From contig SVPL01000011.1 in the NCBI GenBank assembly GCA_015065925.1, forward strand, positions 1 to 54,298: a DNA stretch of 54,298 nt. The letters run 5' to 3'. The stretch comes from Oscillospiraceae bacterium. GTDB lineage: Bacteria; Bacillota; Clostridia; Oscillospirales; Acutalibacteraceae. This document shows, one piece after another, positions 16,214 to 25,149 of this stretch. The notes under the pieces are model-generated. The model ran no database searches. It was not told the DNA's origin and saw only the letters and a program-made list of their open reading frames with translations. The translations under genes were made by a program, and so were the position numbers. Every line of letters begins with the position of its first letter. Position 1 is the stretch's first letter.

Positions 16214-16945
16214 ATGCTTGATTTAGAACTAATTTGTATTAGAAAACTGCCAAAAAATAAGGGAGATAGTGTAAATTTTCACTCCCATAATTATCACGAA
16301 TTGGTTTATTATGGCTTTGGAGATGGAGAAACAACCATAGAAGATAAAAAATACCATTTTACAAACAATTGCTTTTTTCTAATACCTCCCAATGTTGTTC
16401 ATAATGAAATTCACAACGCCGACGGAGAGGTTATTTGCTTGGAATTTATTGCAAATACTCACCCTCCTCTAAGCTTTAACAGAGATAACTCACAAAAATG
16501 CTACAAAATATTAAGGGACATTTTGCACGAAGTAAAAAACCAAAAATATGGCTACAAAGAAATGATTGCATTAAAGCTTAATGAACTGTTCATATATATA
16601 CAACGCAGTGAGCGTCCAAGCATTAATGAAAAAAATTTTGAATATGTAATAAACTACATTCAAGAAAATTACCACGATAAAATAGTTTTATCCGACTGCG
16701 CCAAGCAGCTTAATCTGAGCTACGATTATTTTCAACACAGATTTAAAGAAATAACAGGATTTTCACCCAGACAGTTTCTTATAAACCGACGGTTATCCGC
16801 TTCTAAAGAGCTTTTAAGACACAGTCAATTAAGCTGTACGGAAATTGCATATCGGTGCGGATTTTCAACCTCTGCCCAATATTCGGCATTATTTAATAAA
16901 GCCTTTGGTGTTTCACCTTCAAAATACAGAAAACTCAACTCCTAA
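16214..16945 (+). CDS. AraC-family transcriptional regulator
   Basis: This is a 243-residue regulator with a cupin-like sensing domain (HSHNYHELVYY and IPPNVVHNE near residues 22-75) and a C-terminal double helix-turn-helix (about 145-243). The second half includes IAYRCGFSTSAQYSALFNKAFGVSPSKYRK, given here only as a location (last 35 residues). It probably activates the divergent glycan operon (15120 and downstream) in response to a sugar, and itself through the tandem repeats at 16119. I chose ATG 16214, preceded by AGGA, rather than ATG 16172, which falls inside the promoter. A bidirectional terminator follows. Confidence 0.92.
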   Translation: MLDLELICIRKLPKNKGDSVNFHSHNYHELVYYGFGDGETTIEDKKYHFTNNCFFLIPPNVVHNEIHNADGEVICLEFIANTHPPLSFNRDNSQKCYKILRDILHEVKNQKYGYKEMIALKLNELFIYIQRSERPSINEKNFEYVINYIQENYHDKIVLSDCAKQLNLSYDYFQHRFKEITGFSPRQFLINRRLSASKELLRHSQLSCTEIAYRCGFSTSAQYSALFNKAFGVSPSKYRKLNS

Positions 16946-16953
16946 AAACATAA

Positions 16954-16991
16954 AAAATGGGAAGAAGCTTTTTTCCGCTTCTTCCCATTTT
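16954..16991. terminator. Bidirectional terminator
   Basis: AAAATGGGAAGAAGC and GCTTCTTCCCATTTT form a 15-bp perfect stem between the AraC gene and the convergent Gfo/Idh gene. Confidence 0.9.
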
Positions 16992-17003
16992 GTAATTTAA
17001 AAT

Positions 17004-18089
17004 TTATTCAAAATAATAGGGTTTGCCGGTTTTTGCTGATTCGTAAATTCCCTCTAAAATTTGGGTAATTACCAAGGCTTGTTCGGGTTTAACAATAGGC
17101 TCTGCGCCTCCACGGACGGCATCAATCCAAAGCTTTGCCTCAATCTCCTGAGGTTTGCCACCCGTAGCGCCATCGTAAAATGCGGCTCCGCCCGCATTAA
17201 ATTCGGGTTTAAAAACATACTGACGGTTGTTTCTAATTCCGTTGATTCTAAGTCCGTCTAACATATCGCCACCCGCTTTGGTACCGCAAACGGTAGTGAT
17301 AGCTTCCCTAGGGTCTAACATATTAAGTGCCCAAGAGGATTCTAAAACAATTGTCGCTCCGTTTTCCATTACAATAAATCCAAAGGCACTATCCTCTACC
17401 GTAAATTTTTCCGTGTCCCAGTCCCCCCAAGCGTTGCCTTGGTTGGTATCCTTATTAAGCTTATGATATGTAGTGCCAACACAGTATTTTGGCTTGTAAT
17501 TATCCATAACCCACAAAGTAAGGTCAAGGGCGTGGGTTCCAATATCAATTAAAGGACCGCCACCCTGTTCTTCTTCATTAAGGAAAACTCCCCAAGTGGG
17601 AACGGCGCGTCTGCGAATAGCGGTTGCCTTGGCATAATAAATATCACCAAAGGTGCCATTCTCGGCTTCTTGCTTCATATACTGCGAATCGGCACGAAAA
17701 CGGCTCTGATAACCAATTGTAAGTAATTTGCCTGTGCGGTTTGCCGCATCCAACATCTTTTTAGCCTCGGCAGAGTTAATAGCCATTGGCTTTTCGCACA
17801 TAACATGCTTACCCGACTCCAAAGCATCTACCGTAATGAAACTGTGACTGCGATTAGGAGTACAAACGTGAACAACATCAATGCTTTCATCCTTTAAAAG
17901 CTCCTTATAATCTTCATAAACCTTTGCATCGGGAGTTCCGTATTCTTCCTTAGCTTTCTCGGCGCGTTCTAAAATAATATCGCAAAACGCAACCATTTCG
18001 CAATCTTCAACAGCCTTTAGCGAAGGCATATGCTTACCGTTTGCAATACCGCCGCAACCTATTATACCAACTCTTGTTTTGTCACTCAT
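17004..18089 (-). CDS. Gfo/Idh/MocA-family sugar dehydrogenase
   Basis: This is an NAD(P)-dependent oxidoreductase of 361 residues acting on a sugar, inositol or derivative. The N-terminal Rossmann fold shows VGIIGCGGIANGKHMP, followed by the family motif CEKPMA with the conserved lysine at about residue 96. The C-terminal alpha/beta domain includes GGPLIDIGTHALDL, where the aspartate/histidine pair lines the active site. The ribosome site is AGAGGT. The gene is 11 bp downstream of the sugar isomerase-like gene and in the same operon direction as DeoR, which points to a sugar-conversion pathway. Substrate cannot be assigned. Confidence 0.93.
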   Translation of the reverse strand: MSDKTRVGIIGCGGIANGKHMPSLKAVEDCEMVAFCDIILERAEKAKEEYGTPDAKVYEDYKELLKDESIDVVHVCTPNRSHSFITVDALESGKHVMCEKPMAINSAEAKKMLDAANRTGKLLTIGYQSRFRADSQYMKQEAENGTFGDIYYAKATAIRRRAVPTWGVFLNEEEQGGGPLIDIGTHALDLTLWVMDNYKPKYCVGTTYHKLNKDTNQGNAWGDWDTEKFTVEDSAFGFIVMENGATIVLESSWALNMLDPREAITTVCGTKAGGDMLDGLRINGIRNNRQYVFKPEFNAGGAAFYDGATGGKPQEIEAKLWIDAVRGGAEPIVKPEQALVITQILEGIYESAKTGKPYYFE

Positions 18090-18100
18090 TTTTATTACCT

Positions 18101-18886
18101 CTATTTCAAAATAAATTGCTTTATAAAATCACGCGTAAACTCAACACCTGCTTTACCGAGTTCACCCTGCCATACCTGAGAATGTGGCTCAATGCTTAAA
18201 TCGCCATTATACTCGTTTGAATAAAGAATAGAGAATAAAGGTCGCCACAGAATATCATCCATACCTGCGGGTGGGTCTGCAACTGTCTTTTCACCTGCGT
18301 GGGTTGTACCTTTTATGTGAATGTGAGCTACTCTATCACACCAATCGTTAAGCTCAGCCAAATAATCCTCATTACGATTATAGGCGTGAGAAGCATCAAA
18401 TTTTATCATAAGTTCAGGAAGTTCACCTAATACTACCTCCCACTCCCTTGGGGAAACAACAAAATTGTTCCAACTGCAATTTTGAATAGCAATTTTAATT
18501 TTTCCGTCAGCTCTTTTTATAAGCTCGCCGAAAAATCCAATAGCATTTTGATAATTCTTATAAAGGCTAATGCTCTCATCATAATTCATTCCGCAAACAA
18601 AGGTTTTTGCGCCCAAATAAACGGCGGTATCAAGCAAATCATAATAAAGCTTTGCTTTTGCGGGATTAACTGAACCGTTTTCGTTTAAATCGTGATTCCA
18701 TCTGCCAATGCAAGAAATATCTATACCTGTTCGCACGATTTCTTTTTTTATTTGCTCTTTATTTGAAATTAACTGCTCAACTTCATTATCATAATTACAA
18801 CAAATTTCAATAAATTCTAAACCCGAGGCTTTAACAATATCAAAGCCCTCTGCCGAATAATTATTTTGTATTCTTCCAAGACGCAT
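18101..18886 (-). CDS. Sugar phosphate isomerase/epimerase-like TIM barrel protein
   Basis: This 261-residue protein belongs to the xylose-isomerase-like TIM-barrel superfamily. Metal-ligand candidates are the glutamate in FIEIC near residue 27, the aspartate and histidine in IKFDASHAYNR, the histidine in VAHIHIKGT, and the late glutamate in LSIEPHSQ. The arrangement is typical of IolE/IolH-like or sugar 2-epimerase proteins that work with Gfo/Idh dehydrogenases, which is exactly the downstream neighbour. CAGGAGTGAT precedes the ATG. It lies 92 bp after the DeoR gene; a promoter in that gap is not obvious. Confidence 0.88.
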   Translation of the reverse strand: MRLGRIQNNYSAEGFDIVKASGLEFIEICCNYDNEVEQLISNKEQIKKEIVRTGIDISCIGRWNHDLNENGSVNPAKAKLYYDLLDTAVYLGAKTFVCGMNYDESISLYKNYQNAIGFFGELIKRADGKIKIAIQNCSWNNFVVSPREWEVVLGELPELMIKFDASHAYNRNEDYLAELNDWCDRVAHIHIKGTTHAGEKTVADPPAGMDDILWRPLFSILYSNEYNGDLSIEPHSQVWQGELGKAGVEFTRDFIKQFILK

Positions 18887-18977
18887 AATATCACTCCTGT
18901 AAGATTTAATAGTTAAAATATATCATTCAATAATAATTTAATCTCTCCAATTATTGTTTCTAAGTGGTCAGATATTG

Positions 18978-19673
18978 CTATTTTTCCTCAATAACTGCGT
19001 CGATATCTTTAAAATTAGCAATAACAAACGGAAACTCTTTGCCTTTTTTTGAGGTATCACACAAATAATAGCATTTATTAGAATTTTCAAGCATTTTTAT
19101 CTTTAAATCCCTCTCCCTTTTGGATACATCCGTGCAAAATTCATCATTATATCCGCAAGAGGAAATAAAGCAAGCATCTGCCCTCATAGAGCTTATAAAA
19201 CGCTCTGCCTCGCTGCCTATAAGAGCCACCGAACCGTTTAAAAGCTCTCCGCCCGTACAAAAGCACCTGACATTATACTCCGCCAAGGTTGTACATATTA
19301 CGGGATTATTGGTAACTACCGTTAAATCGGGTATATCCTTTAAAAGCGGCACTAAAAAATAGGTTGTTGAAGAATTGTCAATAAAAATTGTGTAGCCGGG
19401 TTTTATAAGATTTACCGCTTTGGCACATATCTTCTTTTTTTCTTTTATATTTTTAGCAGAGCGAAGCACAAGTGGGATTTGATCGGTATAGCTCTCATTT
19501 ATCACAGCCCCTCCGTAACTTCGCTTTAAAAGCCCTTCCTTTTCCAACGCGGCAAGGTCACGCCTGACCGTGGCGGGACTTGCATATATTTCGGTACAAA
19601 GCTCGGGCACCGTCATACTTTTTCTTTCTTCCAGCAATTTAAGTATTTGTTTATGTCGCTCTAAGGCAAGCAT
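18978..19673 (-). CDS. DeoR-family transcriptional regulator
   Basis: This 231-residue repressor has an N-terminal winged helix (RHKQILKLLEERKSMTVPEL, then a recognition helix SPATVRRDLAALEKEGLL). A C-terminal sugar-phosphate-sensing domain with IDNSSTTYFLVPLL and TNNP follows. Members usually repress sugar operons until a phosphorylated sugar binds. It is divergent from the glycosidase/rhamnosidase operon, and matching 10-bp sites lie on either side of the shared region. I chose ATG 19673 (GGAAG upstream) over the TTG at 19697. It probably regulates its own gene, the sugar genes downstream and the plus-strand operon. Confidence 0.92.
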   Translation of the reverse strand: MLALERHKQILKLLEERKSMTVPELCTEIYASPATVRRDLAALEKEGLLKRSYGGAVINESYTDQIPLVLRSAKNIKEKKKICAKAVNLIKPGYTIFIDNSSTTYFLVPLLKDIPDLTVVTNNPVICTTLAEYNVRCFCTGGELLNGSVALIGSEAERFISSMRADACFISSCGYNDEFCTDVSKRERDLKIKMLENSNKCYYLCDTSKKGKEFPFVIANFKDIDAVIEEK

Positions 19674-19691
19674 AATCGCACTTCCAATCAA

Positions 19692-19701
19692 AGTCAATCA
19701 T
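19692..19701. promoter_or_regulatory. Candidate DeoR operator, copy 1
   Basis: AGTCAATCAT lies in the 5' leader of the DeoR gene. It is the exact reverse complement of the site at 19801, giving an inverted pair 99 bp apart across the divergent promoters. Confidence 0.5.
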
Positions 19702-19712
19702 AATTTAAGATT

Positions 19713-19741
19713 ATTTTAGCTTGTTTTTGAATACTTGTCAA
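19713..19741 (-). promoter_or_regulatory. Sigma-A promoter of the DeoR gene
   Basis: On the minus strand: consensus TTGACA (19741-19736), 17-bp spacer, TAAAAT (19718-19713). Confidence 0.75.
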
Positions 19742-19756
19742 GAGTTTTAAAATCTA

Positions 19757-19785
19757 TTGACCCAAATTTTATCATTTGATATAAT
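19757..19785 (+). promoter_or_regulatory. Upstream sigma-A promoter P1 of the glycosidase operon
   Basis: TTGACC (19757-19762), 17-bp spacer, TATAAT (19780-19785), embedded in TTTGATATAATC. The same 12-mer recurs at P2 exactly 48 bp downstream. Confidence 0.7.
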
Positions 19786-19800
19786 CAGTTTACGCTTTTA

Positions 19801-19833
19801 ATGATTGACTCCAACTGCTACTTTTGATATAAT
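19801..19833 (+). promoter_or_regulatory. Downstream promoter P2 with overlapping DeoR operator, copy 2
   Basis: TTGACT (19805-19810), 17-bp spacer, TATAAT (19828-19833). The candidate operator ATGATTGACT (19801-19810) covers the -35 box, so a bound repressor would block this promoter directly. Confidence 0.7.
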
Positions 19834-19879
19834 CGAAATGTAGTTATTTTATGCATTTAAAGCATATAGGAGGATTTTT

Positions 19880-21787
19880 ATGAGTAATCTTAAAATTAAT
19901 AATTTAACAGCTGTTCAAACAAACTTTATGGGTAACGGCGCTATATATCACGGATACGCCGGTATGCCCGACGAATGTGGTCGTGTTTACACCGAAGAAC
20001 AATGTGAAATTGAGGCAAATCGCGCCGCTAAAATGAAGCTTAAAATAGCCAGAACGATGTACAGATGGTGGGCATGGGATAAAAACACCAATACTTGGGA
20101 TTGGGATAATGAGATTATGACCGCCTTTTACAAGTGGCTCCAGCGTATGAAGGAGGCTAATATCACCGTTGCCCTTAACACAGGTTGGACAAATCCGGGT
20201 GATGTAAATTCCTCCAGTTGGATGAGAGAAAGCCCCTTTACCGTAGAAGGCGATTGGGACAAAAGCGTAGAGAATTATGCCAATTGGGTTAGCGAAACGG
20301 TACACCAGATTGTGGAGCTTCGCGGCTTTACAAATGTTAAAATTCTTGTGCTTTTTACCGAGCCGCAACGCGCTGACGGTATTCTCCCCGAAGGCAAAAA
20401 TACCTATGAAACCTGGTTCCAATCTGCAAAGGCGGCTCACGACGCACTAATTCGTGACGGCAGACGCCATTTGGTAGAGCTTATGGGTCCCAACGAAGGT
20501 CATACCACTACCTCTGATATGGTTAAATGGGCAGGTGAAATACCATGCGACTTTATAGATATTTATTCAAGCCACGCATATCTGAATGAAAATTACGTTC
20601 CCGCCCATTTTGCTAAGAATTACTCTAGTAATGGAAATAACACCTTAAATCTTAATCAACCGGGTATGCGAAGTCATTACAATGTAACCCTCACCCCCAA
20701 CACCGAATACACCTTTAAAATGTACTACCGCTTTGAAAACCAAGCAAATGCGGTTCTCAGTCGTGATGTACGCTTCGGTGCCTTTAAGGATGTGCCCTTT
20801 AACGATATTTTTGACGACAATTTAAATAAGCCCGTTGATGAACTGAATGAAGGAAGTCTTTTATATTTAACCTATAAGGATTTATCCACCGAATACAGCT
20901 CTATGACCATAACCTTTAACTCTAAAGACTCTACATCTGCAAAGGTTGGTGTTTTCTCTGACCTGATAAACGAAAACGGTTTTGGCGAATCTTTAAATTC
21001 CACCAACGGTGCAATTATAGTAGACGGCTTTGAGCTTATAGAAACCAAAAGTGGAAAGGTTATTGACATTAACGGAAAATTTGAAAATATTGGCGCAGGT
21101 TGGAATGTAGAGCACGCTGGTTTAATTGTTGCCGATTTAGACAGCTATGACTGCTGGTACAAATGGGCAAAAACAGGTATTGGCTATGTTCCAAAGGGCA
21201 AGCCTTACTGTTTTGATGAATACAATGTTGTATTTAACCGTGACTATAGCAGAATTCATCACGGCGCAGAGATTGGTACGGCAATGGTTGCCTTTATGAA
21301 CGCAGGTGTCCAGTCTTCGCTAATGTGGACTTTGCTTGACCAACAGTGGCCTAACGACCATACATACAATGCCGACTCTTTTGTTGACGGTGACCACAGA
21401 ATGGGTGTTATGCCCGTTCTTACTCGTAGTCTTGTTCCCCATCGTTCATACTATGCTTTCGGTCTTATAAGCAAATATGTGGAAAGCGGCTCTACCATTT
21501 ATGAAGGATTTGGCGAAAACTATTTACATACCACTATGGCTGTTGCTCCAAATGGCGATGTAACGGTTATTGTTGTAAACTGCAAGGACACTGCAGATGA
21601 TTTTGAGATTAATTTTGAAAAATCAATTGATTTAACACTCAATCGCTATGCTTTTGATCCCAATACACTTATTCCCAATGAAAAAGCAGAAATGATTAAA
21701 ACAGATAAAACCATTCCGGTTAATGCATCTCTTAAAGACACTATCGTGCCTTTTGGTGTAAACGTTTATACTACTATTAAGGTTTGA
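19880..21787 (+). CDS. Cytosolic GH-A-like glycoside hydrolase with an inserted beta module
   Basis: This 635-residue protein has no signal peptide. It is a paralogue of the lipoprotein glycosidase at 9829: both share the early WAWD/LAWD region, LLDQQWPND/LYDQQWPNN, and the C-terminal domain. The likely acid/base is E161 (LFTEPQ) and the nucleophile E447 (CFDEYN). Unlike the lipoprotein, a beta-rich module of about 170 residues (about 244-412) is inserted into the barrel between the SSHAY strand and the nucleophile strand. It probably hydrolyses an imported oligosaccharide. AGGAGGATTTTT precedes the ATG. The rhamnosidase gene starts 6 bp after its stop. Specificity unknown. Confidence 0.82.
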   Translation: MSNLKINNLTAVQTNFMGNGAIYHGYAGMPDECGRVYTEEQCEIEANRAAKMKLKIARTMYRWWAWDKNTNTWDWDNEIMTAFYKWLQRMKEANITVALNTGWTNPGDVNSSSWMRESPFTVEGDWDKSVENYANWVSETVHQIVELRGFTNVKILVLFTEPQRADGILPEGKNTYETWFQSAKAAHDALIRDGRRHLVELMGPNEGHTTTSDMVKWAGEIPCDFIDIYSSHAYLNENYVPAHFAKNYSSNGNNTLNLNQPGMRSHYNVTLTPNTEYTFKMYYRFENQANAVLSRDVRFGAFKDVPFNDIFDDNLNKPVDELNEGSLLYLTYKDLSTEYSSMTITFNSKDSTSAKVGVFSDLINENGFGESLNSTNGAIIVDGFELIETKSGKVIDINGKFENIGAGWNVEHAGLIVADLDSYDCWYKWAKTGIGYVPKGKPYCFDEYNVVFNRDYSRIHHGAEIGTAMVAFMNAGVQSSLMWTLLDQQWPNDHTYNADSFVDGDHRMGVMPVLTRSLVPHRSYYAFGLISKYVESGSTIYEGFGENYLHTTMAVAPNGDVTVIVVNCKDTADDFEINFEKSIDLTLNRYAFDPNTLIPNEKAEMIKTDKTIPVNASLKDTIVPFGVNVYTTIKV

Positions 21788-21792
21788 TTTTA

Positions 21793-23763
21793 ATGCATAA
21801 GCAAAGTTTTTGGATATGGCATTACGGCGACTATGAGATTTTTCATACAATGGAGCTTAATCTTCGCCGCGAGGTACGTGAGAAACCCTATCCCCCTTTT
21901 TGGCGCTTGAGCACCCCTAACGTAAGTGTTAAATTCACAAAGGATTTTAACTGTGAGAACAACACCAAAATTACAGTTCACGCCAACGGCGAAGGCTACG
22001 TTTCAATAAATGCCGAAAAATTTTCATTTAATGAAGAAATCACTTTACAAAAAGGCAGCTACACCATAACGGTAAATGTATTTAAAAAAGTCGGCTTACC
22101 ATCCATATTTGTTGAAAGTGATATTATTCCAAGCAACGGCAGTTGGTATTCAAAGCTAAGCGATTCCAATAAGCCTATGCCGGTAGGATTTGATACATAT
22201 TATGATTCTATTGAAAAAAATCCCGAAACCTTCTCTTTTGAATATTCTGAAATTGCACCAATCAGCGCAGAAATAATAAGCGATGGCGTTTTGTATGATT
22301 TTGGTAAGGAAACCTTTGCTTGTTTAAACATTGACTATGCTGATTCTAACCAAAAAATGTCGGTTTATTATGGTGAAAGTCGCGAAGAAGCACTTGATTT
22401 TGAGCATACGTATATATTGGAAAATATTTCAAAAAGCAGTTATTACAGACTAAAAAGCCGCGCTTTTCGTTATATATTTATAAAGGGCGCAACCACTTCA
22501 CTTAAAGTTACTGCCGATTATGAATATCTACCGCTGAAATATCGTGGGAATTTTTGCTGTGATAACCAATTATTTAACCAAATTTGGGAAACGTCTGCCT
22601 ACACATTTCACCTTAACTGCCGTGAAGGTTTTATGGACGGTATAAAACGTGACCGTTGGATATGGCAGGGCGATGCCTATCAAAGTTCTAAAATAAATAA
22701 TTACCTTTTCTTTGATGATGCTATTGAAAAAAGAACGGCAATTGGCATTTTGGGCAACGAGCCTTTTTGTGAACATATAAACACCATTATTGATTATACT
22801 TTATTTTGGATAATAGGTTTATATGATTATTACTTCACTCACGGAGATATAACCTTCATAAAAAACATTTTTCCAAAAGCTGAAAAGCTTATGGAGTTTA
22901 TAGAAAGCCGCCTGAATGATGAAGGGTTTATTGTAGGACGTTCGGGCGATTGGACCTTTATTGATTGGTCAGATATTGATAAAACAGGTGCTATTTCTGC
23001 CGAACAGATGCTTCTTATTGCGGTTTATAATAGTTTTGCAAAAATAAAACAGGCACTTAATTTAGACCCCGCAAAAGAACTTGAAAAAGCCAAAACCCTT
23101 ACTGAAAAAGTCAACTACTTTTTTTGGGATTCCCAAAAAGGTGGATTTATAGATAGCTATGAATCAGGTAAGCGTAATGTTACGCGCCATGCAAATATTT
23201 TTGCAATTATGTATGGTATTGCCACTCCAAAGCAAATTGAATCCATAAAAAATAACGTTCTAAAAAATGACAATATCACAAAAATAACTACTCCGTATTT
23301 TGAAGGCTATGAATTAGACGTGCTTGGAAAGCTTGGGGAATACTGCTACATTGAAAATATGCTTGAAAACTATTGGGGCGGTATGTTAAAGCTTGGAGCC
23401 ACTACATTTTGGGAAGAATTTGATCCAACCAAAAACGGTATAGAGCATTACGCTATGTACGGTGGTAAATACGAAAAATCTCTTTGCCACGCTTGGGGTG
23501 CTAATCCAATATATTTATTCGGTAGGTATTATCTTGGTGTTTATCCAACCTCCCCCGGTTTTGAAACCTTCAAGGTTGAACCAAATTTAGGTGGACTTAA
23601 AAAATTTGAAGGAACAGTACCCACAAAAAACGGTGAGGTGAAAATATATTTAGATTCCACCCACCTTAAAGTTACCGCCACACAATCAGGCGGAACACTT
23701 ATTTTTAATGATAAAAAATATGCTTTAGAAAAGAATAAAGAACTAATTATTGAGGTAATTTAA
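21793..23763 (+). CDS. GH78-like alpha-L-rhamnosidase
   Basis: This 656-residue protein would release L-rhamnose from glycans or plant glycosides. The central (alpha/alpha)6 barrel begins near residue 255. Its signature MDGIKRDRWIWQGDAYQ corresponds to the catalytic-acid region of GH78. A later ATTFWEE supplies the likely base glutamate, and SLCHAWGANPIYLF follows, as in known rhamnosidases. Beta-sandwich domains flank the barrel. There is no signal peptide, so it acts inside the cell. I chose ATG 21793, preceded by AAGG, over the TTG at 21784. It is in one operon with the glycosidase upstream and the G1P dehydrogenase downstream (stop immediately before its ATG). Confidence 0.87.
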   Translation: MHKQSFWIWHYGDYEIFHTMELNLRREVREKPYPPFWRLSTPNVSVKFTKDFNCENNTKITVHANGEGYVSINAEKFSFNEEITLQKGSYTITVNVFKKVGLPSIFVESDIIPSNGSWYSKLSDSNKPMPVGFDTYYDSIEKNPETFSFEYSEIAPISAEIISDGVLYDFGKETFACLNIDYADSNQKMSVYYGESREEALDFEHTYILENISKSSYYRLKSRAFRYIFIKGATTSLKVTADYEYLPLKYRGNFCCDNQLFNQIWETSAYTFHLNCREGFMDGIKRDRWIWQGDAYQSSKINNYLFFDDAIEKRTAIGILGNEPFCEHINTIIDYTLFWIIGLYDYYFTHGDITFIKNIFPKAEKLMEFIESRLNDEGFIVGRSGDWTFIDWSDIDKTGAISAEQMLLIAVYNSFAKIKQALNLDPAKELEKAKTLTEKVNYFFWDSQKGGFIDSYESGKRNVTRHANIFAIMYGIATPKQIESIKNNVLKNDNITKITTPYFEGYELDVLGKLGEYCYIENMLENYWGGMLKLGATTFWEEFDPTKNGIEHYAMYGGKYEKSLCHAWGANPIYLFGRYYLGVYPTSPGFETFKVEPNLGGLKKFEGTVPTKNGEVKIYLDSTHLKVTATQSGGTLIFNDKKYALEKNKELIIEVI

Positions 23764-25050
23764 ATGACAGTTTTTGATTTAATAAATAAAGATATTGCTT
23801 GTTCTTGCGGTAAAACGCATCGTTGCGATATAGAAAAGCTTGAAATTGGCGAAGGTGTTTTGGAAAAACTCCCCCAGCTTTTAGAAGAAAAAAATCACAT
23901 TTTGCTTGTTGCCGACAGCAACACCTATCCACTTTGCGGTGATAGGGTTAAAGTGCTTTTAGGTCAAAAACTGGAAAATGTCTGTTATTTTGAAACCCCA
24001 GGCTATTATCTTGTCCCTAACGAAGATGCTATTGAAAAAATAGAGTCTTTTTGCACAGATAAAACCGATTTTATTTTAGGTGTTGGCTCGGGTGTCATTA
24101 ACGACCTTACAAAATATGTATCCTTTAACAAAGGAATAAAAAGCGGAATTATAGCCTCTGCAACCTCAATGGACGGTTTCGCTTCATCGGGTGCCGCCCT
24201 TATTTTAAAGGGTATGCAGGTTACCTATACCACCCACGCGCCATATATGATTTTAGGTGATACAAACATTTTAAAGGATGCCCCACTTGATATGATTCGC
24301 TCGGGCTATGCCGACATTATTGCAAAGTACAGCGCCCTTTGTGATTGGAAGCTGAGCGCCCTTATAAACGGCGAGGATTTCTGCCCCGAAATTTATAAAA
24401 TTATGCTTGATGCAACAAATGAAATGCGCTCCCTTGCGAAGGATTTAAACTCCCGTTGCCCTTATGTTGTTGGTAAGCTTATGGAAATTTTGGTACTTTC
24501 GGGTGTTTTAATGACTTTTGGCAACACCACCCGTCCCGCCTCGGGAAGTGAGCATCATTTTTCACACTACTTCCATATTACAGGACTTATAGAAAACAAG
24601 CCCTTCTTTTTACACGGCACCGATGTAGGCTACACCACAATAAAAACTGCAGAAATGCGTGAAAAAATCCGCAAAATCGCAAAGCCTGAATTTATAGCCG
24701 TTTCAAAAGAAACAAGAGAAGATTTTTATAAAAAGATTTTCGGCAATTATGCAAAGGAAGTTATCTCCCTGCAAAATAGTGCCGGAAGATACGATAATCC
24801 GGTTTTTGATAAATATATTTATAACTGGGATAAGGTTTTAGATATTCTTGCAGAATGTCCCACCTCTGAAGAAATTAAAGCAATGCTTACCGATGCAGGG
24901 ATTGACCTTTCTGCCTTCCGAAAACTATATGATGAAAAACGCATTGAAAACGGAATGTGGTTTGCTAAGGACATTAAAGACCGCTACTCTATTTTATGGC
25001 TTTATTTTGATTTATTCTTTGCAAAAGAGGTTTTAAATTCAAAAGACTAA
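23764..25050 (+). CDS. araM: sn-glycerol-1-phosphate dehydrogenase, AraM type
   Basis: This enzyme interconverts dihydroxyacetone phosphate and sn-glycerol 1-phosphate. The 428-residue protein belongs to the iron/nickel-dependent dehydroquinate-synthase-like superfamily. It has LGVGSGVINDLTKYV (cofactor site), ATSMDGFASSGAA, and metal ligands in SGYADIIAKYS, SGSEHHFSHYF and FFLHGTDVG. B. subtilis AraM lies in an arabinose operon and works the same way; here the gene is in a rhamnosidase operon, directly abutting it. The first residues (CSCGKTHR) are typical of clostridial members. A strong terminator follows. Its place in a sugar operon suggests a role in triose or glycerol phosphate metabolism, or in a phospho-glycan. 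Confidence 0.9.
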   Translation: MTVFDLINKDIACSCGKTHRCDIEKLEIGEGVLEKLPQLLEEKNHILLVADSNTYPLCGDRVKVLLGQKLENVCYFETPGYYLVPNEDAIEKIESFCTDKTDFILGVGSGVINDLTKYVSFNKGIKSGIIASATSMDGFASSGAALILKGMQVTYTTHAPYMILGDTNILKDAPLDMIRSGYADIIAKYSALCDWKLSALINGEDFCPEIYKIMLDATNEMRSLAKDLNSRCPYVVGKLMEILVLSGVLMTFGNTTRPASGSEHHFSHYFHITGLIENKPFFLHGTDVGYTTIKTAEMREKIRKIAKPEFIAVSKETREDFYKKIFGNYAKEVISLQNSAGRYDNPVFDKYIYNWDKVLDILAECPTSEEIKAMLTDAGIDLSAFRKLYDEKRIENGMWFAKDIKDRYSILWLYFDLFFAKEVLNSKD

Positions 25051-25062
25051 TATATTAAACAT

Positions 25063-25100
25063 GCCGCCAACCTCACAAAAAAGAGGATTGGCGGCTTTTA
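25063..25100 (+). terminator. Terminator of the rhamnosidase operon
   Basis: GCCGCCAACCTC pairs with GAGGATTGGCGGC (one extra base), followed by TTTTAT. It lies 12 bp after the dehydrogenase stop and faces a convergent gene. Confidence 0.88.
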
Positions 25101-25149
25101 TATTCATTCTTAATCTGTTTTAAAAAATATTGCTCCAAAGGGATTGAAT

